This document shows positions 1-8,260 of a stretch of 64,000 nucleotides of DNA, one piece after another. The DNA lies in the NCBI RefSeq assembly GCF_900289175.1, contig NZ_LT985747.1:1601375-1665374 (forward strand), given 5' to 3'. Both the position numbers and the translations under genes were made by a program. The DNA is from Paenibacillus faecalis (lineage in GTDB: Bacteria > Bacillota > Bacilli > Paenibacillales > Paenibacillaceae). The notes beneath the pieces were generated by a model. It was not told where the DNA came from and did not search any database. It saw only the letters and a list, made by a program, of their open reading frames with translations. Numbering within the stretch: the stretch's first letter is position 1; every line of letters starts with the position of its first letter.

Positions 1-192
1 AAAATAAATTATCCGGTATTAGCCACCGTTTCCGGTAGTTATCCCAGTCTTCAGGGCAGGTTGCCTACGTATTACTCACCCGTCCGCCGCTAAGTTTTTA
101 AAGTGCAAGCACCTTAAAAACTCCGCTCGACTTGCATGTATTAGGCACGCCGCCAGCGTTCGTCCTGAGCCAGGATCAAACTCTCCAATAAA
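1..192 (-). rRNA. 16S rRNA, 5' end (partial)
   Basis: The reverse strand carries the universal 16S start (GAGTTTGATCCTGGCTCAG, followed by ACGAACGCTGGCGGCGTGCC) and the V1 helix. The mature 5' end is placed near 192 by comparison with the TTTAT-GGAG start of Bacillus 16S. The gene runs off the left edge, so only about 190 nt are present. The V1 stem-loop (GTTTTTAAGGTGCTTGCAC...) is of the low-GC Gram-positive type, but this is too short for a species call. Confidence 0.97.
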
Positions 193-349
193 TTGAAAGA
201 GCGATTAGCTCATTATAGAAAAACTGACGAGAATTTTACTTCTCTATGATCTCGCTAAAGCAAGATCGGTTTAACTCACTCGTTGTTCAGTTTTCAAAGG
301 TCAAAACTACTTTTTTTCGTCTTCGCTGTATCTCAGCGGCGACTTTTAT

Positions 350-379
350 AATATATCATACTTCCTAGTAACTTTGCAA
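350..379 (-). promoter_or_regulatory. Predicted rrn promoter and 16S leader
   Basis: The reverse strand has a TTGCAA -35 (374-379) and a TATATT -10 (350-355) separated by 18 nt. An A/T-rich UP-like stretch lies upstream (380-420). Between the promoter and the mature 16S end (193-345) is a leader containing TTGAAAACTGAACAACGAG, a boxA-like element common in Firmicute rRNA leaders. This leader has no coding capacity. Confidence 0.65.
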
Positions 380-423
380 GTCTTTTTTTTAAAAAAGTTT
401 TTTGCGATGTTTTTAAAAGATTA

Positions 424-443
424 AAGCCGCCGATTGGCGGCAT
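424..443 (-). terminator. Hairpin after the 515-745 gene
   Basis: A 6-bp GC stem (GCCGCC, loop AATC, GGCGGC) sits between the small gene at 515-745 and the rrn promoter. On the reverse strand it is followed by TTTAATCTTTT, so it probably ends the small gene's transcript. The T-tract is interrupted, so its strength is uncertain. Confidence 0.5.
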
Positions 444-514
444 CCTCTTTGAAAAAGGAAGCGAAAATTAATTTACCACATTAAAACTAATTTCGTCAAT
501 ACCTTTTCTCAAAA

Positions 515-745
515 TTAATGCTTGATTTGCGGAAACTTCCCGTTACGCGCATATTTGGACAACTCTTTTGGTGGGGCAAACCTTGCATACATTCTAAATA
601 TCGTTTTATATCGGTTGGCAATCGCATGCCGAATATTTTGATCAAGGCGTTGATCACTCAAATCGAGCAGCATTTCATCGAGTTCTTTTCGCAGTACATA
701 ATCCAGTTCTTTACACTCTTTTTCATTAAATAGCATTCCCAGCAT
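515..745 (-). CDS. Small conserved hypothetical protein (76 aa)
   Basis: I do not recognise a named family. The product is a soluble, highly charged protein with no signal peptide or membrane segment. Residues 5-55 look helical (NEKECKELDYVL, LDEMLLDLSDQRL) and the tail is basic. The ATG is supported by an AAAGGAGG site 7 nt upstream. The gene stands alone between the SpoIIM-family gene and the 16S gene and is followed by a hairpin. The strong ribosome-binding site and codon use like its neighbours argue that it is real. Confidence 0.7.
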   Translation of the reverse strand: MLGMLFNEKECKELDYVLRKELDEMLLDLSDQRLDQNIRHAIANRYKTIFRMYARFAPPKELSKYARNGKFPQIKH

Positions 746-956
746 TACAGGACCTCCTTTTGATTGTACCGCCGATACTGTAAATCAAGTATTTAAGTTT
801 GGCTCCTTAGAGCTATGTATAGTCGTTTATTTATTGTCCGAATGAATACGGAAATGTGCCTGTTCTTTATTCAGTCCGTATATCATGCCCTTTTAAGGGC
901 CTTGGTCTGTTTACGACCAAAGCCGCTTTATTAGGTATGCTCATATTTCGGGAAAA

Positions 957-1568
957 TTATGACATGAGCCACAACGTTATTGTACTTTCGATTACAGCAG
1001 CAACGAATAAAAGCACCACTATCCACAACGAAGCTGTTACCGACTTGCGCCCAAAGTCTCTCCAGTTGCCGCTTATCCCGCTCCCCCTGCCATCTCTTGC
1101 AACAATGCTTTTAAATACGAGCCCCCCAAGGGACAAACCGTACGCCGCAGCAATCAATAAAACAGGAATTTCAATAATGCCATGGGGAAGTAGACCCTTA
1201 AAAATCATTTCACTGAGGTTTCCCCCCAAGGTGTGCTCCAAATTCAACAGAAAACCGATAAACAGACCATTCATCACCAGAAATACAATTGGAAAAATTC
1301 CAAACAAGATCCCTGAAAACAATACGAGAATACTCTTGATACTATTATTAAGAAAAATAATTATAAAAAAGCTGAGTTCGGGAGCTTCAGATTGCATCAA
1401 TTTCTTGCTTATCCCGCCCAATTTCTTGATTTCCTCTAAAATAAGCTCTTGTATAGCTCCGGATTGAACCCATCCTACTGTGATTCCCATTGCAAACAGC
1501 AAGGCTGAAATGATCAGCGAAACACGAATTGAAGACAAATCTTTGATAAAAGTACGAAAACGAAACAT
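957..1568 (-). CDS. SpoIIM/DUF95-family membrane protein
   Basis: This 203-aa integral membrane protein has four to five hydrophobic segments (about residues 15-35, 70-105, 130-150, 180-200). The HGIIEIP motif near residue 129 is the signature of the stage II sporulation protein M (DUF95) family. In Bacillus, SpoIIM works with SpoIID and SpoIIP in septal peptidoglycan hydrolysis during engulfment. This copy beside pdaB may be a paralogue with a different role, so the gene symbol is left blank. The start has AAGGAGG 6-7 nt upstream. The gene diverges from pdaB across a 92-nt gap, which suits sporulation-linked regulation, though that is inference. Confidence 0.8.
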   Translation of the reverse strand: MFRFRTFIKDLSSIRVSLIISALLFAMGITVGWVQSGAIQELILEEIKKLGGISKKLMQSEAPELSFFIIIFLNNSIKSILVLFSGILFGIFPIVFLVMNGLFIGFLLNLEHTLGGNLSEMIFKGLLPHGIIEIPVLLIAAAYGLSLGGLVFKSIVARDGRGSGISGNWRDFGRKSVTASLWIVVLLFVAAVIESTITLWLMS

Positions 1569-1585
1569 GTCCTGCCTCCTTAACA

Positions 1586-1613
1586 GTAATAACTCAAAAG
1601 TACGAGCATAGAT
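1586..1613 (+). promoter_or_regulatory. Possible sporulation-sigma promoter of pdaB
   Basis: GTAATA (1586-1591) and CATAGAT (1607-1613) are separated by 15 nt upstream of pdaB. The CATA-type -10 resembles sigma-G/sigma-E promoters, and pdaB is sigma-G controlled in B. subtilis. A similar layout with the same spacer occurs upstream of gerD. The -35 match is weak. Confidence 0.35.
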
Positions 1614-1660
1614 TTTAAGTAAACAAGCAGTTGCATTCGAAAGGAGAGGGGCGCTATCAA

Positions 1661-2464
1661 ATGAATTTTTTCTATGTACTAAACGGCAAGAAAATAAAAA
1701 GGTTTTTCTTCGTATTTGCCGCTGCGATTTTTGCTGTAGGTGTCATTTATGTAGAAAGTGACAACATCTCCGTCTTCTCTGAAAGCTCGCCTTCAGCAGT
1801 TTACAATGTGTCTACAAACAAAAAACAGATTGCCCTAACCTTTGATATCAGCTGGGGTGAAAAACGTGCAGAGCCTATTTTACAAGTGCTGAAAGACAAG
1901 GGTGTTTCAAAAGCAACCTTTTTCCTGTCAGCTCCTTGGAGCAAGAGCCATCCGGATATTGTGAACAAAATCAAAGAAGGCGGTTATGAAATCGGAAGCC
2001 ACGGTTTTAAGCATGACAATTACAGCACCCTCAGTGATGAAGAAATACGTAAACAGATTACATCAGCTCATACTATTTTAACCTCATTAACGGGTAAGGA
2101 ACCGAATTTGATTCGAATGCCTAATGGAGATTTTGACAAAAGAGTGTTAAACATCGCTGACAGTCTTAATTACACCGTAATTCAGTGGGGAACAGACTCA
2201 CAGGATTGGAAGAACATCGGGGTTGAACAAATTGTAGATCGTGTTGTTTCCAAAGCACATCCTGGAGATATTGTTCTTTTTCACGCGAGTGATTCCGCCA
2301 AGCAAACGCATGAGGCACTTCCTCAAATCATTGATGAGCTACGTAATAAAGGATACGAATTCGTTACGGTTACGGATCTTCTGCAGCAAAGCAGCGCCAA
2401 AGGTTCAGAAGTCCGTGATCAGGCGATGCTCCAGAAGGATATTGAAGATGCAGCCGGTCTATAG
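1661..2464 (+). CDS. pdaB: Sporulation polysaccharide deacetylase PdaB
   Basis: This NodB-fold polysaccharide deacetylase (267 aa) is of the PdaB (YbaN) type, needed in B. subtilis for spore integrity and cortex. It has a basic N-terminus, one membrane anchor (about residues 14-30) and a NodB domain from about residue 55. Visible motifs are LTFDISWG (Asp62) and SHGFKH (His114 and His118, metal ligands). As in PdaB relatives, the usual TFDDG motif is TFDIS, so only one Asp of the pair remains. An upstream in-frame TTG at 1631 has no spaced ribosome-binding site, whereas ATG 1661 follows AAAGGAGAGG. The neighbours kbaA and gerD match the B. subtilis order. Confidence 0.92.
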   Translation: MNFFYVLNGKKIKRFFFVFAAAIFAVGVIYVESDNISVFSESSPSAVYNVSTNKKQIALTFDISWGEKRAEPILQVLKDKGVSKATFFLSAPWSKSHPDIVNKIKEGGYEIGSHGFKHDNYSTLSDEEIRKQITSAHTILTSLTGKEPNLIRMPNGDFDKRVLNIADSLNYTVIQWGTDSQDWKNIGVEQIVDRVVSKAHPGDIVLFHASDSAKQTHEALPQIIDELRNKGYEFVTVTDLLQQSSAKGSEVRDQAMLQKDIEDAAGL

Positions 2465-2481
2465 TTGACGTTATTATTAGT

Positions 2482-2540
2482 TAAGAAAAAACGCCTTCTG
2501 ATGTCCTGCAGTAAGGATGAAGAGCGTTTTTCGAAAAAGA
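2482..2540 (+). repeat. Terminator-like dispersed hairpin, copy A
   Basis: AAAAAACGC and GCGTTTTTCG form the outer stem, with TCCTGCAGTAAGGATGA in the middle. It lies directly after pdaB and can act as its terminator (T-run in GCGTTTTT). The same architecture recurs at 12724, 45857 and 59191, with a partial inverted copy at 41044. Confidence 0.7.
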
Positions 2541-2584
2541 TCTTGTTTCATTAAATGCTGAATGGATGTTGTTCGAGTGTTGAG

Positions 2585-2617
2585 AAAAAGAGCTAATTTT
2601 GAAATTAGCTCTTTTTT
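2585..2617 (-). terminator. kbaA terminator
   Basis: AAAAGAGCTAATTT pairs perfectly with AAATTAGCTCTTTT around a two-base loop, and the reverse strand ends in a T-run. The kbaA stop codon (TAA in GAGCTAA) lies inside the 5' arm. The hairpin can also end pdaB transcripts arriving from the other side. Confidence 0.85.
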
Positions 2618-3198
2618 TCGTCTTTTGCTACTTTATGCAGTATCAATATCTGGTAAGCATTACACGCAAGTAAAGGGATGATAATAAATACAGTGGCGTT
2701 ATTGACTCCAATCTTCAGCACTCCGATAATCTCGAGGATGGTGACTGCCAGCATGAAGAACATGGTAGGAATAAGTGCTCTGATGTTTGTTAATTTCACT
2801 TTAAAATAGGTAACAATGATTGCAGTAGTCAAAATACCGATTCCTAAGGCAACATCCCACGTCAGGTTATGTTCCCCGCCCACAAAAGTACGGAAAAACA
2901 TGAGTTCCAAAAGCGCAAGCGCAGACAATACCAATTGTATGTACTCCCAGGTCTTTCTTTTAAAAACCCCATTCCCCATATAATTCAAGGTAAGATAGGC
3001 GAAGAACCCCAGTTGCGAATACACGCTGACCAAAGCCCCATATCCAAGCAGTATTAATGGATAAATCAGCATATCAAGTGTACCCTTGAACTCAATCGTA
3101 CCTGTGGAAAACTGTAATATCAATCCCGCAATTACGGCACCAACAGCTCCAACGAGCATCGTTTTCCAAAATAATCTTGCCCACTTTCGTAAGCTCAA
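2605..3198 (-). CDS. kbaA: KinB-signalling pathway activator KbaA
   Basis: Hydrophobic protein with about six transmembrane segments, matching KbaA, which in B. subtilis promotes the KinB input to the sporulation phosphorelay. Neighbours gerD and pdaB support this. Two TTG starts are possible. The one at 3198 gives 197 aa, close to the usual KbaA length (about 198), begins MSLRKWARLFW and has GGGGGTGGGAG just upstream. The TTG at 3216 has no ribosome-binding site. The C-terminus is lysine-rich (KVAKDEKKS). Confidence 0.85.
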   Translation of the reverse strand: MSLRKWARLFWKTMLVGAVGAVIAGLILQFSTGTIEFKGTLDMLIYPLILLGYGALVSVYSQLGFFAYLTLNYMGNGVFKRKTWEYIQLVLSALALLELMFFRTFVGGEHNLTWDVALGIGILTTAIIVTYFKVKLTNIRALIPTMFFMLAVTILEIIGVLKIGVNNATVFIIIPLLACNAYQILILHKVAKDEKKS

Positions 3199-3263
3199 AT
3201 GCTCCCACCCCCACAAGTCATTATTTTACCAACGTTCACAATAAAAAACCATTCCCGTTAAGA

Positions 3264-3292
3264 CATATTTCTCCGACTCCATCACATACTAT
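3264..3292 (+). promoter_or_regulatory. Possible sporulation-sigma promoter of gerD
   Basis: CATATT (3264-3269) and CATACTAT (3285-3292) are separated by 15 nt, about 30 nt ahead of the gerD ribosome-binding site. CATACTA is the classic -10 of forespore/mother-cell sigma factors, and gerD is sigma-G dependent in B. subtilis. The assignment to sigma-G or sigma-E is not settled by sequence alone. Confidence 0.5.
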
Positions 3293-3324
3293 CGGTAGCA
3301 TCCCATCAAAGGAGGACAACGGTA

Positions 3325-4044
3325 ATGAAGTGGCCGTTATTTCGTTTATGTATTATTTTCTGTGGGGCTGCCCTACTCCTTACCGCTTGCGGTTCCGATC
3401 AAGGATATTCATCCCAGCAGCTTGGATATAAGGAAATAAAGTCTATGGTTGTTGATATCCTAAAAACCGATGAGGGAAAAAAGGCGGTCGAAGAAGCACT
3501 CAAGGGTGATTCGGGCGAACCCTCCGGCGGCAGCAGTACTATGAACATGAATATGATTAAAGCGCAATCTGGTGAGCAAATTCGTACAGCCGTAAAGGAC
3601 ACACTCGTGTCTGAAGAGTATAAAAAGGAACTGGAAAAAATAATGACAGATCCTCAATTTGCTGGCGATTTCGCAAAAGCGATCAGTTCAGAGACCAAAA
3701 AGCTTCATATGCAGCTTATTAAAGATCCAACATATCAAAAATCCGTGCAGGATATTATGAAATCGCCTGAGGTTATGAAGTCATTTCTCGATTTGACAAA
3801 GACACCCGACTACCGTAAACAATCCATGACCGTTATGCAAGAAGCCATGCAAAACCCTCTATTCCGGATGGAGGTTCTTCAGCTCCTTAAAACCGTTGTA
3901 AAAGACGAACTGCAGCCAAAAGTTGAAAAAGAAGGACAGCAGGGCGGCGGTCAAGGAGGCCAAGAAGGCGGTCAAGGGGAAAATAAAGAAACTGGCGGCG
4001 GCGGTGGCAGTGAAGGCGGCGGCGGCGCTGGCGGTGGTGGTTAA
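3325..4044 (+). CDS. gerD: Spore germination lipoprotein GerD
   Basis: GerD is the inner-membrane scaffold that clusters nutrient receptors into the germinosome. The 239-aa product has a lipoprotein signal with lipobox LTAC (Cys22), a helical region with conserved blocks such as DPQFAGDFAKAI, DPTYQKSVQDIMKSPE and MQNPLFRMEVLQLLK (about residues 110-195), and a very Gly/Gln-rich tail after about residue 205. The tail is longer and more glycine-rich than I expect for the family. The start follows AAAGGAGG. The gene is convergent with salA/mrp and shares a terminator hairpin with it. Confidence 0.93.
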   Translation: MKWPLFRLCIIFCGAALLLTACGSDQGYSSQQLGYKEIKSMVVDILKTDEGKKAVEEALKGDSGEPSGGSSTMNMNMIKAQSGEQIRTAVKDTLVSEEYKKELEKIMTDPQFAGDFAKAISSETKKLHMQLIKDPTYQKSVQDIMKSPEVMKSFLDLTKTPDYRKQSMTVMQEAMQNPLFRMEVLQLLKTVVKDELQPKVEKEGQQGGGQGGQEGGQGENKETGGGGGSEGGGGAGGGG

Positions 4045-4100
4045 TTCATATGACTATGAGGCCTGCCCGCTAAGAAACCAGTTCTCATGTTCCTACATTT

Positions 4101-4133
4101 TAAAAAAAGCTCCCTTGAATCAGGGAGCTTTTC
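4101..4133. terminator. Bidirectional terminator between gerD and mrp/salA
   Basis: AAAAAGCTCCCT and AGGGAGCTTTT form a GC-rich stem around TGAATC. An A-run precedes it and a T-run follows it, so it can stop transcription from both convergent genes. Confidence 0.88.
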
Positions 4134-4150
4134 CATTTGAACAGCATATA

Positions 4151-5242
4151 TCACGAATTGGAAGCTGAGCCTTCGCATTTGCTGGATATTTTCACGGCGA
4201 TCTCGTCATAGATATTAGCACATTCTGTGCCGACTCTATATACGGATGGAGAAAAATCAGGATCTGACGGAAGGTTATCCGCACCCATAAGCGGCAGCTG
4301 CCCAAGCAGCTCTGTATGCAGCGTTTCAGCTAGTTTACCCCCGCCGCCGCGTCCAAAGACATAGTCCTTTTCCCCGCAATGAGAGCAGCTATAATAAGCC
4401 ATGTTTTCGACAACACCCAAAATTTCATGCTCTGTCTGAATAGCCATTGCCCCGGCCCGGGCGGCAACAAAAGCGGCAGTAGCATGAGGAGTTGTTACAA
4501 TGATTTCTTTACTATGCGGTATCATTTGATGAACATCGAGCGCTACATCCCCGGTTCCAGGCGGAAGATCAAGCAACATGTAATCCAGCTCTCCCCAGCC
4601 TACATCTTCAAAGAACTGACGCAGCATTTTGCCAAGCATAGGACCACGCCATACGACCGGACTGTTCTCTCGAATAAAGAAGCCCATCGACATCACTTTT
4701 ACTCCAAAGCGCTCCACTGGAATAATAATGCCATCATCAGTAACGTTCGGCCCCTCTTCAATGCCCATCATATCCGGTACACTGAATCCGTAAATATCAG
4801 CATCGATCAAACCGACCCTTTTACCTTGCCTAGCCAAAGCAGCGGCCAAATTGACAGTAACGGTTGATTTACCAACGCCACCTTTACCACTAGCTACAGC
4901 TATAAAATGAACTCCGGAGTCCTTACTTATAATATCCGTTTGCATTCCTGCAGCATGCCCTTTGGTAAGCTTCTCACGGCTATACGGATCGGGGTCAGCC
5001 GGATTAACCCAAGGACGCATTCGAATATGAATTTCTTCCGCTCCAAGAGCCTGCAGCAACTCACGAATCTGCGCGTCAAGCTGCAGTTTCTGTTCTTCAC
5101 TGCTATAAAATACAGATAGCCTTACTGTACTTTCCTTAACCACAATATCGCGAATTCGCTGCAACTCGATCAGACTTCTTCCGGTTTCGGGGTCCTGGAT
5201 CGGCTGTAAAACTTCCTGTACCTGCTCTCTACTTATTAGCAT
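4151..5242 (-). CDS. salA: Mrp/NBP35-family P-loop ATPase (SalA)
   Basis: Mrp-family iron-sulfur carrier/ATPase of 363 aa. The N-terminal 90 residues are a MIP18/DUF59-like domain. The P-loop ATPase follows, with deviant Walker A SGKGGVGKST near residues 118-127 and the DLPPGTGD motif. A CxxC pair (CSHCG) lies near residue 305 and is the cluster-binding site in the family. In B. subtilis the gene at this place, salA, also acts as a regulator of protease expression (scoC repression). An in-frame GTG lies 12 nt upstream, but it overlaps the GAGGTG ribosome-binding site that fits ATG 5242 with 9-nt spacing. Confidence 0.9.
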   Translation of the reverse strand: MLISREQVQEVLQPIQDPETGRSLIELQRIRDIVVKESTVRLSVFYSSEEQKLQLDAQIRELLQALGAEEIHIRMRPWVNPADPDPYSREKLTKGHAAGMQTDIISKDSGVHFIAVASGKGGVGKSTVTVNLAAALARQGKRVGLIDADIYGFSVPDMMGIEEGPNVTDDGIIIPVERFGVKVMSMGFFIRENSPVVWRGPMLGKMLRQFFEDVGWGELDYMLLDLPPGTGDVALDVHQMIPHSKEIIVTTPHATAAFVAARAGAMAIQTEHEILGVVENMAYYSCSHCGEKDYVFGRGGGGKLAETLHTELLGQLPLMGADNLPSDPDFSPSVYRVGTECANIYDEIAVKISSKCEGSASNS

Positions 5243-5309
5243 GACAATCAGCACCTCAGCTCTATGTAATGGCTAAATCTGAATATCTTAATTCTTATCT
5301 ATTATACCA

Positions 5310-6083
5310 TTACTTCACTGTTTTTGCCGACAGATTCGCATCCTCTCCTGCTGAATATCGCAAAATACCTTTATACACAGCCGCAGCCACTTTTCTTTGA
5401 TATTGTTCATCACGCAGCATCTCTGACTCTTGAGGGTGGGATAGAAAGCCCAGCTCTACCAGAGCAGCTGGAATTCGCAGCGCTTGAAGAAGGAACACTT
5501 GATCATCGCTTTTAGCCACGCGCTGTGTATTCTCCAAATTACGCTTTAACTCAGCCTGTATGAGCTCAGCCAAATTTTTGCTATCCATTTTATCTTTGGG
5601 ATAAAAGGTTTGTGCCCCGCTCCAGCGATTGGAAGGGATGCTGTTCAGATGAATGCTGATAAATAAATCGGCATCGTTGTCCTCGATGAGTCGGACTCTA
5701 TTTTTTAAGTCTTCCGTTTTACGCTTGGAGTAGCCCTTTGTGCTCTCGGAAGCTAAATCGTAGTCCCCTTCTCTTGTCATGACAACCAAAGCGCCTGCCT
5801 GTTGAAGATAATCTCGCAAATAAAGTGTTACCGCAAGATTGATATCTTTTTCAATAACACCTTTCTTGCTGACCGCCCCGCCATCAGGTCCTCCATGACC
5901 CGCATCCAGCGCAATCACTTTGCCTGCAAGTGGCAGACTCCAGTACTTTGCCGTTTTAGCACTCGGAATCTCATAAAACACTACGGTGATCAATAAAATG
6001 AGCAAGCCTGTGCCAAACAATACCTGTTTGATCCGTCGCAACGATATCCATAGCGTTACTTTGTCTGATCCCGGTTTGGACAT
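5310..6083 (-). CDS. cwlD: Cortex N-acetylmuramoyl-L-alanine amidase CwlD
   Basis: Zinc amidase of the Amidase_3 family (257 aa). CwlD strips the peptide side chains from spore-cortex muramic acid, the first step to muramic-delta-lactam, acting with PdaA and GerS. A basic N-terminus and one membrane anchor (about residues 22-38) precede the catalytic domain. Visible ligands and catalytic residues are His63 (LDAGHGG), Glu78 (IEKD), His145 (SIHLNS) and Glu210 (LVELGFLSHP). The ATG has GAGGTGGG upstream. It sits 67 nt before mrp/salA, the same neighbour as in B. subtilis. Confidence 0.94.
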   Translation of the reverse strand: MSKPGSDKVTLWISLRRIKQVLFGTGLLILLITVVFYEIPSAKTAKYWSLPLAGKVIALDAGHGGPDGGAVSKKGVIEKDINLAVTLYLRDYLQQAGALVVMTREGDYDLASESTKGYSKRKTEDLKNRVRLIEDNDADLFISIHLNSIPSNRWSGAQTFYPKDKMDSKNLAELIQAELKRNLENTQRVAKSDDQVFLLQALRIPAALVELGFLSHPQESEMLRDEQYQRKVAAAVYKGILRYSAGEDANLSAKTVK

Positions 6084-6154
6084 AAAAAACCCACCTCGTC
6101 CCCATATTGTTGTACTTCATGAATATGGGACAAGATGGACAAATATGCCTTTCA

Positions 6155-7324
6155 TTATATTGGAATACTCTGCTTCATACCTTCGATTAGAATCTGAGCT
6201 ACCTCGGGACGGGTAAACTCAGGTGGCGGGCATTTTCCTTCGCGAAGCAATCCACGGACTTTGGTTCCTGAAAGAGTCAAATGCTGGTCTTTGTCGTGAG
6301 GGCAAGTTTTGTTCGAAGCCATTCCACCGCATATCGTGCAGAAAAAACTATGTTCGAAAAATAGCGGTGTAATCCCCAGTTCTTCCGGTTCAAATTGGCT
6401 GAATATTTCCTGTGCCTCATACGTTCCATAATAATCCCCTACTCCAGCATGGTCCCTGCCAACAATAAAATGCGTACATCCATAATTTTTTCGTACGATC
6501 GCATGAAATATCGCTTCTCTTGGACCTGCATATCGCATCGCAGCGGGAAACACACCTAAGAACGTTCTGTTGTCAGGATAATAATGTTCCAGCAGCGTTA
6601 AATAGCTTTTCATTCGAACGTCCGCAGGAACGTCATCCGACTTCGTTTCACCAACCAGCGGATTCAGAAATAGGGCGTCCACGATTTCCATTGCGCTTTT
6701 TTGAATGTATTCATGTGCCCGGTGAACCGGATTTCTTGTCTGAAATCCAACGACTGTCCTCCAGCCCTGTTTTTGAAAATAAGCCCTTGTCTGAGCTGGA
6801 TCATAGTAAAACTGTCTGAATTTTTCTGGCTGGGGTCGATGAATGACCTCTACAGGACCACCAACGTAGATCGAAGAACGTTCGTACAATTTTTGTACGC
6901 CTGGATGCTTCGGGTCATCCGTTTTAAATACTTTAATAGCTTCTTCATGTTGATCTGCCTGAAAAATACTCTCCACGTTGATCACGCCATAGATGACACC
7001 ATCACTCTCCCCTACAAGGGCGGCACGGTCTCCAACGGAAAGCTGTGCAGCGATTCCTTCATCGACTGCAAGCGTAATAGGGATGCTCCATACCGTACCA
7101 TCTGACAACCGCATTGAATTCAGCACCGATTGATAGTCCTCTTTGTTCATAAACCCCTTCAAAGGGGAAAATGCCCCGACAGCAATTAAATCCAGATCGG
7201 ATATCGTCCAAGTATTTATTAGAATATGAGGCAACTGATTTACGACAGTGAATAACTCAGCCCGTCTTTCTTCATGTACTAATCTTTGAATCAACGTCCC
7301 ACCGTGCGGCCGTATGGATGTCAT
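6155..7324 (-). CDS. sat: Sulfate adenylyltransferase (ATP sulfurylase)
   Basis: Converts sulfate and ATP to adenylyl sulfate, the first step of sulfate assimilation. The 389-aa protein has the N-terminal PUA-like domain and the catalytic domain with [11 protein letters not shown] (His201, His204) and GRDHAGVG. A Cys/His-rich zinc-like element ([12 protein letters not shown]) lies near residue 325. There is no fused APS kinase, and no cysC is seen nearby. The start has GGAGG 7 nt upstream. The gene lies 35 nt after cysH, giving a two-gene sulfate-assimilation operon. Confidence 0.95.
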   Translation of the reverse strand: MTSIRPHGGTLIQRLVHEERRAELFTVVNQLPHILINTWTISDLDLIAVGAFSPLKGFMNKEDYQSVLNSMRLSDGTVWSIPITLAVDEGIAAQLSVGDRAALVGESDGVIYGVINVESIFQADQHEEAIKVFKTDDPKHPGVQKLYERSSIYVGGPVEVIHRPQPEKFRQFYYDPAQTRAYFQKQGWRTVVGFQTRNPVHRAHEYIQKSAMEIVDALFLNPLVGETKSDDVPADVRMKSYLTLLEHYYPDNRTFLGVFPAAMRYAGPREAIFHAIVRKNYGCTHFIVGRDHAGVGDYYGTYEAQEIFSQFEPEELGITPLFFEHSFFCTICGGMASNKTCPHDKDQHLTLSGTKVRGLLREGKCPPPEFTRPEVAQILIEGMKQSIPI

Positions 7325-7359
7325 ATAAGTACCTCCTGCATTTTTATAAAAAAGCTTTT

Positions 7360-8052
7360 TTATTTATGAAGTCCACATTCCGTCTTCTCATTCCCTGACC
7401 AGCGTCCTGCTCTTGGGTCCTCTCCTGGAAGAACCTCACGTGTGCAATAGCTGCAGCCGATGCTTGGGTAATTACGGTCATGCAAAGGGTTATAAATCAC
7501 ATCATGAGCACGAATATACTGCCAAACATCATCATTCGTCCAATCGGCAAGCGGGTTGAATTTCACCAAACCAAATTTTTGGTCATACTCGACCTTTTTC
7601 GCATTCGCACGGGTTGGTGCCTGATCGCGCCGTATCCCCGTAATCCATGCATCATATTGAGACAAAATGCGGGTTAAAGGCTCAACCTTCCTAATACCAC
7701 AGCATTGATTAGGGTTGGTGCTCCACAGTGCTTCACCATATTGTTCAGCCTGTTCTACGGGAGTCAGGACAGGAGAAACGCGAAGGAACTCTTTTCCATA
7801 ATGTTGCTGTAATCGATCCCGTGTATCGTATGTCTCCTGGAAATGAAAGTCCGTGTCCAAATAAAAAATGTCAGTAGACGGGCTGATCTTCTGAAGTATG
7901 TCTACCAAAACAACATCCTCAGCACCAAAGCTGCAGGCAAACGTCAGATTAGGAAAAGTTTCGATCGCCTCTGCAATAATTTCGTCAGCGGAAGCCTGTT
8001 CGAATCGAACAGCTCTGTCCTTAATCCAATCCTCTTTCTCAAGCAAATTCAA
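7360..8052 (-). CDS. cysH: Adenylyl-sulfate (APS) reductase, CysH family
   Basis: Reduces activated sulfate to sulfite with thioredoxin. The 230-aa PAPS-reductase fold has the N-terminal SFGAEDVV nucleotide loop (residues 41-48), a Cys-Cys pair (117-118) and Cys200-x2-Cys203, the four ligands of the 4Fe-4S cluster that mark the APS-using bacterial type. The catalytic Cys226 is in the C-terminal ECGLH. No APS kinase gene is near, which fits APS as substrate. Translation starts at TTG 8052 behind AAGGGGC, and a good sigma-A promoter lies 66-93 nt upstream. Confidence 0.94.
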   Translation of the reverse strand: MNLLEKEDWIKDRAVRFEQASADEIIAEAIETFPNLTFACSFGAEDVVLVDILQKISPSTDIFYLDTDFHFQETYDTRDRLQQHYGKEFLRVSPVLTPVEQAEQYGEALWSTNPNQCCGIRKVEPLTRILSQYDAWITGIRRDQAPTRANAKKVEYDQKFGLVKFNPLADWTNDDVWQYIRAHDVIYNPLHDRNYPSIGCSYCTREVLPGEDPRAGRWSGNEKTECGLHK

Positions 8053-8117
8053 AGTTATTCAGCCCCTTCATTTTTATAAATCAATTAAATCCCATGTAAA
8101 TAGTATGAATTAAGTAC

Positions 8118-8145
8118 AGTATAATGGATTCCTAATAAATGTCAA
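8118..8145 (-). promoter_or_regulatory. Predicted sigma-A promoter of cysH-sat
   Basis: Reverse strand: perfect TTGACA (8140-8145) and TATACT (8118-8123) separated by 16 nt. The leader to cysH is only about 60 nt, too short for an S-box riboswitch. Regulation may be by a CymR/CysL-type protein, which cannot be decided here. Confidence 0.75.
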
Positions 8146-8260
8146 TACAGGACCGCAAATAAGGACGAGTTTATCGTATGAATTGGTTCTGTTAAAATTT
8201 AAAAGAAAAGTCTTTCATTAAGGAGAACCTTTGACTGATACCAAAAAGGAGATATCATGC

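Noticed and set aside
856..1467. Plus-strand 203-codon frame near 1 kb
   Set aside because: It is the antisense shadow of the SpoIIM-family gene at 957-1568, which has the ribosome-binding site and the family motif.
8053..8230. S-box (SAM) riboswitch upstream of cysH
   Set aside because: The promoter leaves only about 60 nt of leader, without the S-box core or a terminator hairpin.
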